A stretch of DNA of 10,391 bases from Flavobacteria bacterium RIFCSPLOWO2_12_FULL_31_7 (GTDB lineage: Bacteria; Bacteroidota; Bacteroidia; Flavobacteriales; Flavobacteriaceae). The stretch covers positions 1 to 10,391 of the forward strand of contig MGWJ01000069.1 of assembly GCA_001800945.1 (NCBI GenBank), in the 5' to 3' direction. Both the position numbers and the translations under genes were made by a program. Every line of letters begins with the position of its first letter. The first letter of the stretch is position 1. Below are positions 1-5,763 of the stretch, piece after piece. Below the pieces are notes generated by a model. It saw nothing but the letters and a program-made list of their open reading frames with translations, was not told where the DNA came from and did no database searches.

Positions 1-1
1 T

Positions 2-1372
2 TCTAATATCATAGTAATTGATGTGGCAACGCAACAATTTTGGACAGCTTCCTTAAATACATTGAGCACAAATTTAAAAGAGCAATTGCAAGCGACAAAT
101 ATGAACTTTTATCAAGATGAAGACGCTTTATATGTTATTGGAGGTTATGCTTTTTCAGAATCACAAAATGATCACGTGACTTTTGATAAACTAACCAGTA
201 TTCAAGTGCCAAACTTAATTGATGCGGTTATCAATGGAACTTCAATTACTTCTAATTTTAAGCAGATTGCAAATCCTATTTTTCAAAATACGGGCGGACA
301 ATTAGGTAAAATTGGAAATGAGTTTTATTTGATTGGCGGACAAGTTTTTACAGGAAGATACAACCCAATGAATAATCCAACTTTTGTACAAAATTATGTA
401 AATAAAGTACAAAAATTTACGATTGATAATACGGGAACACAACTGAGCATTGCCAATTATTCTTTTGTAGAAGATTTGGTGCATTTGCATCGCCGTGATT
501 ATAATTTGGTGCCACAAGTTTTTCCAAATGGGGAAGAAGGTTATACCATTTCATCAGGCGTTTTTCAAATTAATGCGGATTTACCTTTTTTATATCCTGT
601 TGACATCAAAGCAAGTGGTTATTTTCCTCAGACAGAATTCAATCAGTATTTAAGCAATTATCACAGTGCAAAAGTGGGCTTGTATGATGGAGCAGACAAC
701 AAAATGCATAACTTGTTTTTTGGTGGAATTAGCCGGTATTATTATGACGGAACCAATTTAGTTCAGGATGATAATGTGCCTTTCGTTAAAACAATTAGTC
801 GAACATCACGCTTGTCTAATGGTGATTTATCTGAATATAAACTAGCTGTAGAAATGCCAAATTTAAAAGGCGCTGGCGCAGAATTTATTCCAAATAAAAA
901 CTTGCCACATTATACTAATGAAGTGATTAAATTAAGCGAAATCACAGCTACTGAATTTGTAATCGGACATATTTATGGTGGAATTGATAGTCCTTCGATT
1001 AATCCGTTTTCTAATAATGAAACAAATACAACTAGTGCTGGAGCAACTATTTATGAAGTTAAATTAATTAAAAATGGTGTTTTAGGACAAAGTAGAATTG
1101 AAGAAAAAAACGATTTTACTTTCACCGTTTCTCCAAACCCAACCAAAGAAAATGCGGTTTCCATTCAGTTTTATTTACCTTATGTAGCTACTTTAGATTA
1201 TTTTGTAACTAACGAAAGCGGACAATTGCTAGATGATGGAGAAATTGACGGATTGAAACAAGGAAATAATTCAATGACATTCAATTTAGTAAATTCAGAA
1301 GACAAAATGCAATGTATCACCTTTATTCTAGACAATAAATTTTATTGTACCAAAAAAGTAATTATCAATTAA
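2..1372 (+). CDS. Kelch-like beta-propeller secreted protein with T9SS C-terminal sorting domain (5' end missing)
   Basis: The frame is open to the left edge. The codons before the first possible start (GTG at 23) read SNIIVID, continuing naturally into VATQQFW, so this is the 3' part of a longer gene. The visible part carries propeller-blade signatures, hydrophobic strands ending in Gly-Gly: LYVIGG (~130-150), FYLIGG (~325-345), LFFGG (~715-730) and HIYGG (~967-985). The last ~85 residues (from about 1112) form a type A T9SS sorting domain, with the FTVSPNP entry motif, alternating beta strands and a basic end (KKVIIN). By family knowledge such domains direct export through the type IX system, usually with cleavage and surface attachment or release. 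The propeller probably binds a partner or glycan; no catalytic residues are recognisable. No terminator separates it from the small gene 34 bases downstream. The family is confident; the ligand is unknown. Confidence 0.85.
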   Translation, partial: SNIIVIDVATQQFWTASLNTLSTNLKEQLQATNMNFYQDEDALYVIGGYAFSESQNDHVTFDKLTSIQVPNLIDAVINGTSITSNFKQIANPIFQNTGGQLGKIGNEFYLIGGQVFTGRYNPMNNPTFVQNYVNKVQKFTIDNTGTQLSIANYSFVEDLVHLHRRDYNLVPQVFPNGEEGYTISSGVFQINADLPFLYPVDIKASGYFPQTEFNQYLSNYHSAKVGLYDGADNKMHNLFFGGISRYYYDGTNLVQDDNVPFVKTISRTSRLSNGDLSEYKLAVEMPNLKGAGAEFIPNKNLPHYTNEVIKLSEITATEFVIGHIYGGIDSPSINPFSNNETNTTSAGATIYEVKLIKNGVLGQSRIEEKNDFTFTVSPNPTKENAVSIQFYLPYVATLDYFVTNESGQLLDDGEIDGLKQGNNSMTFNLVNSEDKMQCITFILDNKFYCTKKVIIN

Positions 1373-1406
1373 CAACAAATAATAAAAACCATTAAAATCA
1401 AACAAA

Positions 1407-1592
1407 ATGAAAAATTTAATTTTAGTAGCAGCAGTAGCATTTTTATTTTCAACAACTACAAATGCACAAGAACCAAAACAAAAGAAAAAAGAAAAAACAG
1501 AAAAATCTTGTTCGGTAAACGGTAAAAAATGTTGTGGAGATTCAGGTAAAAAAGAAGCTTCATGCGATACAAAGAAAAAAGACAAAAAGTAA
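1407..1592 (+). CDS. Small exported lysine- and cysteine-rich peptide, 61 aa
   Basis: I do not recognise a named family. The first 20 residues are a clear signal peptide: MKN, a hydrophobic core (LILVAAVAFLF), a polar stretch and an Asn-Ala/Gln cleavage site after A20, the usual flavobacterial NAQ form. The predicted mature peptide is about 41 residues, 15 of them Lys. It has four Cys (C35, C42, C43, C53) and no aromatic residue. Cys followed by Lys-Lys recurs: C35-x4-KK, C43-x4-KK and C53-x2-KKK. Metal binding, disulfide bonding or contact with acidic surface polymers are all possible; none is shown. It starts 34 bases after the T9SS cargo gene with an A-rich leader and no Shine-Dalgarno, and is followed by a strong terminator, so co-transcription with the cargo gene is plausible. 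The signal peptide and terminator make a real gene likely despite its size. Confidence 0.8.
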   Translation: MKNLILVAAVAFLFSTTTNAQEPKQKKKEKTEKSCSVNGKKCCGDSGKKEASCDTKKKDKK

Positions 1593-1612
1593 TTTGCTTT
1601 TAAAGTAGTTTT

Positions 1613-1647
1613 AAAGTGCATACAAACTTTTGTATGCACTTTTTTTT
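1613..1647 (+). terminator. Rho-independent terminator after the small peptide gene
   Basis: A perfect 14-base inverted repeat (AAAGTGCATACAAA / TTTGTATGCACTTT) is separated by only two bases. The practical structure is therefore an 11-13 bp stem with a 4-8 base loop, followed by a run of T to 1647. It lies 20 bases past the stop at 1592 and should end transcripts from both the T9SS cargo gene and the peptide gene. Confidence 0.85.
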
Positions 1648-1658
1648 ATTTAGTTTTA
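1629..1658 (+). promoter_or_regulatory. Possible Bacteroidota-type promoter for the DUF3667-SDR pair
   Basis: TTTG at 1629-1632 lies 18 bases before TAGTTTTA (1651-1658), which matches the phylum's TAnnTTTG -7 element at all but its last base. The -33-like TTTG lies in the right arm of the preceding terminator. The predicted start of transcription would leave a leader of only 10-15 bases before the ATG at 1678. The match is imperfect, so this is tentative. Confidence 0.35.
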
Positions 1659-1677
1659 CAAGATTAAATCTAAAACT

Positions 1678-2589
1678 ATGAGTCACGGTAAATTAAGAGA
1701 AGACACCACTTGCCAAAACTGTGGTGATGAAGTTAAAGTGCGTTTTTGTCCTTCATGTGGACAAGAAAATACGGAAACTAAAAAATCATTTCACTATTTA
1801 TTTACTCATTTTTTGGAGGATTTAGTGCATTATGACAATAGCTTTTGGAAAGCGATAAAATATTTGTTGTACACACCTGCAACATTGTCTATAATTTATC
1901 TTCAAGGTAGAAGACAAGCGTTTATGGCGCCAGTAAAACTTTTTATTTTTATCAACTTTTTTGCGTTTTTCGTATTTAATGCCTTTGTTTTCCATGATAT
2001 GGAAAAAGTTGTAATAGAAGATACAGAAACTAAAAATAGTGATTTTGATAAAAAAAATATATTCAATGAAAAAGTAAGATTTGTTGGAAATACCCCAAAA
2101 CAAGGTGAAGAAAAATCTTGGATTGATAAACATATTAATGATAAAATAGTAAAATTAAATCAAGATTATACGCTTCGTCAAATTTATAAAATGATGTTTC
2201 ATAAAGCCGTTTCTAATTTACCAAAATGGATTTTCTTTTTTATGCCCTTTTTTGCATTTGGTTTATGGCTTACTCACAATAAAAAGAAATGGTGGTTTTT
2301 TGATCATGGCATTTTTACTTTTCATTACTTTTCAACCGTTTTATTAATACTTTCATTTTCTGCAATCTTTTCCACTTTGGTTGGTTTAACACCTTATGAA
2401 TGTAATGGTTGGTACGAATTTTTAGTTTTTCTAATCCTTCAAATTATTTTCTTTACTTCGTATCGAAAATTTTATAAAGAATCTAGAACTATAACTTTTT
2501 TAAAGTTAGTTTTTTTCTATTTGTTTAATTTTATCATGCTGCTAATAATTTTATTGTTAGCCTTACTACATACCGTATATACCTTATAA
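1678..2589 (+). CDS. DUF3667 family zinc-ribbon integral membrane protein, 303 aa
   Basis: The N-terminus carries a four-cysteine zinc ribbon (C12-x2-C15 ... C24-P-S-C27-G). It is followed by the family hallmark of a soluble helix and an amphipathic region rich in Phe/Tyr (SFHYLFTHFLEDL), then PATLSIIYLQGRRQ leading into the first membrane segment. Five hydrophobic segments are visible at about residues 81-105, 181-200, 211-236, 245-261 and 273-299. A charged loop of roughly 75 residues lies between the first two. This is the standard architecture of DUF3667, a Bacteroidota family of unknown function. The zinc ribbon probably sits in the cytoplasm, but topology is inferred. The ATG at 1678 lies just before the ribbon and is the natural start. 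The stop is 3 bases from the next ATG, so the downstream dehydrogenase is presumably translated from the same message. Confidence 0.88.
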   Translation: MSHGKLREDTTCQNCGDEVKVRFCPSCGQENTETKKSFHYLFTHFLEDLVHYDNSFWKAIKYLLYTPATLSIIYLQGRRQAFMAPVKLFIFINFFAFFVFNAFVFHDMEKVVIEDTETKNSDFDKKNIFNEKVRFVGNTPKQGEEKSWIDKHINDKIVKLNQDYTLRQIYKMMFHKAVSNLPKWIFFFMPFFAFGLWLTHNKKKWWFFDHGIFTFHYFSTVLLILSFSAIFSTLVGLTPYECNGWYEFLVFLILQIIFFTSYRKFYKESRTITFLKLVFFYLFNFIMLLIILLLALLHTVYTL

Positions 2590-2592
2590 AAA

Positions 2593-3396
2593 ATGAAAAA
2601 AGTCATACTTATTACTGGTGGTTCATCAGGAATTGGAAAAGCCATTGGTGAATTCTTATTAGAAAAAGGATTTGTTGTTTATGGAACGAGCAGAAATGCA
2701 TCAGCGATAACAAATTCCAAAATAAAATTAGTCGATTTAGATGTTAGAAATTCGGATTCAATTAAAGCTTGTATAACTAAAGTTATAGAATTAGAAGGCA
2801 GAATTGATGTTTTAATAAATAACGCCGGAGTAGGAATTACTGGACCATTAGAAGAAATTCCGTTAGAAGAAATCAAAAATAATTTTGAGACAAACGTTTT
2901 CGGACCAATAGAAACCATGAAAGCGGTTTTACCTCAAATGCGCGTTCAAAAAAACGGACTAATTATCAATATAACTTCCATTGCAGGTTATATGGGATTG
3001 CCTTTTAGAAGTATATATTCTTCTTCAAAAGGTGCTTTAGAACTTATTACGGAATCATTACGAATGGAAACCAAAGCTTTTGGTGTTCATATTACAAATG
3101 TTGCTCCAGGGGATTTTGCTACAGATATTGCGTCACGAAGATTTCATGCACCCGTAATTAATGGTTCAGCCTATGAAAAAGTGTATCAAACGCAATTAGA
3201 TATGATGAATGGGCATGTTTCTGGTGGAAGTAATCCAATTGAAATGGCCGTAGCGATTCATCAAATTATCGAAACAAAAAATCCGAAAGGACATTATAAA
3301 GTCGGAGCGTTTATGCAAAAATTCTCTATAGTTTTAAAGAGAATTCTTCCAGATAAGATGTATGAAAAAATATTAATGAATCATTATAAATTATAA
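2593..3396 (+). CDS. SDR family NAD(P)-dependent oxidoreductase (classical type), 267 aa
   Basis: This is a classical short-chain dehydrogenase/reductase. The cofactor-binding glycine motif is TGGSSGIG (residues 8-15), the DLDV acidic turn is at 48-51 and NNAG at 76-79. The catalytic tetrad is visible as N101, S129, Y142 and K146 (YSSSK). An Arg after the second strand (GTSR, R34) suggests NADP(H) rather than NAD(H); that is inferred from family behaviour. The PGDFATDI loop after strand 6 (172-179) is the usual SDR P-G-x-x-x-T segment. Length is typical plus a ~20-residue C-terminal extension. The substrate cannot be read from sequence; the family reduces or oxidises keto and hydroxy groups on sugars, lipids, steroids and other small molecules. 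The start is 3 bases after the DUF3667 stop, indicating one operon. No hairpin follows; the next gene appears to have its own promoter in the 76-base gap. Confidence 0.93.
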   Translation: MKKVILITGGSSGIGKAIGEFLLEKGFVVYGTSRNASAITNSKIKLVDLDVRNSDSIKACITKVIELEGRIDVLINNAGVGITGPLEEIPLEEIKNNFETNVFGPIETMKAVLPQMRVQKNGLIINITSIAGYMGLPFRSIYSSSKGALELITESLRMETKAFGVHITNVAPGDFATDIASRRFHAPVINGSAYEKVYQTQLDMMNGHVSGGSNPIEMAVAIHQIIETKNPKGHYKVGAFMQKFSIVLKRILPDKMYEKILMNHYKL

Positions 3397-3403
3397 TTGA
3401 AAC

Positions 3404-3433
3404 TTGATATTGAAGTTTTAAATCGTAATTTTG
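3404..3433 (+). promoter_or_regulatory. Bacteroidota-type promoter of the transaldolase gene
   Basis: TTG at 3404-3406 is followed after 19 bases by TAATTTTG (3426-3433), an exact TAnnTTTG -7 element. Spacing fits the known flavobacterial range of roughly 17-23 bases. Transcription would begin near 3438, giving a leader of about 35 bases before the ATG at 3473. Confidence 0.65.
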
Positions 3434-3472
3434 TAAAAAGAATACAAGTTAACTTAATTAAATACACAGAAA

Positions 3473-4129
3473 ATGAAATTTTTTATTGATACAGCAAATT
3501 TAAAAGACATCGCAGAAGCTCAAGCTTTAGGAATTTTAGATGGTGTAACTACCAATCCATCATTAATGGCTAAAGAAGGCATTACTGGAAAAAATAATAT
3601 CTTAAAACACTATGTAGATATTTGTAATTTAGTAGATGGCGATGTAAGTGCAGAAGTAAATGCACTTGATTTTGAAGGCATGATTAAAGAAGGAGAAGAA
3701 TTGGCAGATTTACACGAACAAATTGTTGTGAAATTACCAATGACAAAAGAAGGAATTAAAGCATGTAAATATTTTTCTGATAGAGAAATTAAAACAAACG
3801 TAACTTTAATTTTCTCAGCTGGTCAAGCATTATTAGCTGCAAAAGCAGGAGCAACTTATTGTTCACCATTTTTAGGTCGTTTGGATGATATTTCAACAGA
3901 TGGTTTAAATTTAATTGATGAAATTCGTCAAATTTATGACAACTATGGTTTCGAAACTCAAATTTTAGCGGCTTCTGTTCGTCATACTATGCACGTTGTG
4001 AATTGTGCGAAAATTGGTGCTGATGTCATGACAGGACCATTATCATCTATCACCGGTTTATTAAAACACCCTTTAACAGACATTGGAATTGCTCAGTTTG
4101 TAGCAGATTTCGAAAAAGGAAATAAATAA
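3473..4129 (+). CDS. tal: Small transaldolase (TalC/FSA family), 218 aa
   Basis: This class I aldolase of the pentose phosphate pathway is predicted to transfer a dihydroxyacetone unit between sedoheptulose 7-phosphate and glyceraldehyde 3-phosphate in the cytosol. Family signatures are MKFFIDTAN at the N-terminus (D6), GVTTNPS (residues 24-30, N28) and KLPMT with the Schiff-base lysine K87. Others are T111 and SPFLGRLDD (131-139). Length and motifs match the compact TalC / fructose-6-phosphate aldolase subfamily rather than the ~320-residue TalB type. Two positions separate the two activities: E. coli FsaA has Gln59 and Tyr131, transaldolases have Glu and Phe. Here they are E61 and F133, so transaldolase is the better call, though automated annotation may say fructose-6-phosphate aldolase. 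The gene appears monocistronic, with its own promoter and a hairpin behind it. Confidence 0.93.
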   Translation: MKFFIDTANLKDIAEAQALGILDGVTTNPSLMAKEGITGKNNILKHYVDICNLVDGDVSAEVNALDFEGMIKEGEELADLHEQIVVKLPMTKEGIKACKYFSDREIKTNVTLIFSAGQALLAAKAGATYCSPFLGRLDDISTDGLNLIDEIRQIYDNYGFETQILAASVRHTMHVVNCAKIGADVMTGPLSSITGLLKHPLTDIGIAQFVADFEKGNK

Positions 4130-4148
4130 TATTTTCTAAATTATAATT

Positions 4149-4183
4149 ACAAAAGGCGTTCAAATTATTTGAACGCCTTTTGT
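4149..4183. terminator. Bidirectional terminator between convergent genes
   Basis: A perfect 17-base inverted repeat (ACAAAAGGCGTTCAAAT and its complement) surrounds a single base, so the working loop is AT-only and the stem is about 14 bp with a GC-rich centre. T-rich sequence follows on the plus strand, and the A run in the left arm gives a T run on the minus strand. It sits 20 bases after the transaldolase stop and 24 bases beyond the end of the opposing lipoprotein gene, serving both. Confidence 0.88.
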
Positions 4184-4206
4184 GTTTTCTTTTACTAAGT
4201 TTAAGT

Positions 4207-5610
4207 CTATTTTAAATGACTTTCAAAATTAGCATCAAACATACTTACAAAAGCATTATCAATAGTTCCATTTTTATTAATAAGCATAGTTCGATACACA
4301 CGATTGATAACCCATTTATTTTTCAACTCTTCAAAATCTGTCGCACGTAATTCAATAGAATTAGTATAATTTTTGGCTTTAACTTCTTTTAACCAATCCT
4401 CTTGCGAATTGTGAATATTCACAGCAATAAACTGAATATCTGGATATTTTGCTTTAAGTTCATCAACTTTTTTGTGAGAATAAAAAGCGTGAGAATCAGC
4501 TTGTTTTGTCCAAAAATAAATGATTGTTTTCTTTTTTATAAGATCTTTGATTTTTACCTGTTTTTTATTTACATCACATAAAGACACATCTGGTAAGATG
4601 TTATTGTTTTTAAGTTTTTTGATATTTTCTGCAGTTTGCATCACATTAGATTTCATTTTTTCATCTGAAACTATCTTGGAATACAAATTGAAAAATTTAC
4701 CATTATTTATTGAACATTGATCAGATAACAAATACATATTGGCCACATTATTAATCACTAAGTTTTTAACATGTTTGTCTTTAATTAAAGTATCTGCAAT
4801 TTGTAATTTCTTAATGTTATTTTCTAAACTCATGTCATCTAAATGACCTTTACAATCTGTTAAAACAATGTTGTTTAACATACTTGTCATGTAATTAATA
4901 AACGGCGAATAATGTAATAAATTAGGCTTGTTTACATCAATTTTGTTTCTATAACTGTAATAGGATTTTGGTAAATTTGTTTTAATGCTATTACCTGTTT
5001 TAAATTCATGTATAATTGGGAAAATTTCCTTTTTGTAGGCATAATTTAGTTCTATATTAGCCTTAGCAATCTCGTCAAATTCTTCAGACCAATTGATAAA
5101 TGACTTTCTTTTGTTATATAATTTAGTAGTGTTTTGATACGATGAATCTATGAATTTAGAAAAAGTTTTCTCGTCTTTTTCATAAATTTCAAACATGTTA
5201 TTTTTTAATTCTACGTCTTTTAAAAACAATTCCATCATAAAATTGTTTTTTTCATCGCCTCTTCCACAAAACATTAATGTATTATCAAAATCATTACTAT
5301 TTAAACGAATCATAATACTATCATTCTTATCAAAAAAAACATATTGATATTCTGGATCATGTTTAAAACTATATAATCCGGGAGTTAACGAGTCAAACTT
5401 ATGGAAAAAACGATTTTCTTTATCTAAATAAAAAGTATCAATAACTTTATCATTCTTCATAAAAACAACAAAATTATTTTTAGGATTTTCAATTTCACCA
5501 CCAAAGTAAGCAACATGATTACCACCAATCATACCGTCTTTACACGAGGTCATCGAAGTAAGTAGTAAGGAAAGTAAAATAAAATTAATGTAAGAGTATT
5601 TTTTTAGCAT
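4207..5610 (-). CDS. Lipoprotein with DUF4369-like N-terminus and redox-inactive thioredoxin-like domain, 467 aa
   Basis: From the chosen ATG (5608-5610) the protein begins MLKK, has a hydrophobic core and ends its signal peptide at TSC (lipid Cys C23) followed by Lys-Asp. This is a typical Bacteroidota lipoprotein signal. Residues ~35-130 resemble the DUF4369 beta domain common at the N-terminus of TlpA-like proteins. A helical region follows (~130-335). Residues ~337-467 have a thioredoxin/TlpA fold: LPDVSLCDVN, the strand TIIYFW, the strand IQFIAVNI and the late strand MLINKNGTI. The position of the CxxC after FW reads ADSH (371-374) and the cis-proline position is Tyr (Y439), so thiol oxidoreductase activity is not expected. 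A binding, chaperone-like or structural role in the periplasm or outer membrane is possible. Two in-frame ATGs lie upstream (5619, 5628); the outermost coincides with the predicted transcription start, so the inner one is preferred. Confidence 0.85.
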   Translation of the reverse strand: MLKKYSYINFILLSLLLTSMTSCKDGMIGGNHVAYFGGEIENPKNNFVVFMKNDKVIDTFYLDKENRFFHKFDSLTPGLYSFKHDPEYQYVFFDKNDSIMIRLNSNDFDNTLMFCGRGDEKNNFMMELFLKDVELKNNMFEIYEKDEKTFSKFIDSSYQNTTKLYNKRKSFINWSEEFDEIAKANIELNYAYKKEIFPIIHEFKTGNSIKTNLPKSYYSYRNKIDVNKPNLLHYSPFINYMTSMLNNIVLTDCKGHLDDMSLENNIKKLQIADTLIKDKHVKNLVINNVANMYLLSDQCSINNGKFFNLYSKIVSDEKMKSNVMQTAENIKKLKNNNILPDVSLCDVNKKQVKIKDLIKKKTIIYFWTKQADSHAFYSHKKVDELKAKYPDIQFIAVNIHNSQEDWLKEVKAKNYTNSIELRATDFEELKNKWVINRVYRTMLINKNGTIDNAFVSMFDANFESHLK

Positions 5611-5633
5611 ATGGGGCATTTTTATCATCGTAA

Positions 5634-5641
5634 CAAATATA
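5634..5641 (-). promoter_or_regulatory. TAnnTTTG -7 element for the lipoprotein gene
   Basis: Read on the minus strand this is TATATTTG, an exact TAnnTTTG. No convincing TTG lies 17-23 bases upstream. If it is used, transcription starts near 5627-5630, at the outermost ATG (5628). That leaves a leader of about 18-20 bases for the ATG at 5610 and favours this start. It lies in the 135-base divergent region shared with the ABC-F gene. Confidence 0.5.
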
Positions 5642-5732
5642 TTTGATTCAAAATAGTATTCGTGTTAAGGTTGCGTTAAAAAAGCTTAATAGATTTATAA
5701 AAATAAAATGATGTAAACTCGTTCATTTTTGT

Positions 5733-5740
5733 TAATTTTG
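5733..5740 (+). promoter_or_regulatory. TAnnTTTG -7 element for the ABC-F gene
   Basis: TAATTTTG is an exact match to the -7 consensus. The -33 position is weak: ATG at 5711-5713 instead of TTG, 19 bases upstream. Transcription would start near 5745, giving a leader of about 19 A-rich bases before the ATG at 5764. The identical octamer is used in front of the transaldolase gene. Confidence 0.6.
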
Positions 5741-5763
5741 CCGCAAATTAAAACAAAAAATAC

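Noticed and set aside
23..25. GTG as the start codon of the first gene
   Set aside because: The frame stays open to the window edge with protein-like sequence, there is no signal peptide after the GTG although the protein carries a T9SS domain, and no promoter is visible in the 22 bases before it.
1328..1639. Antisense open frame covering the small peptide gene
   Set aside because: It runs opposite to a gene with a clear signal peptide, crosses the terminator, and is a Phe/Lys-rich low-complexity translation typical of an AT-rich shadow frame.
4520..4720. Plus-strand open frame inside the lipoprotein gene
   Set aside because: It is antisense to a well-supported coding region; its hydrophobic look comes from reading Lys/Asp/Asn-rich codons in reverse complement.
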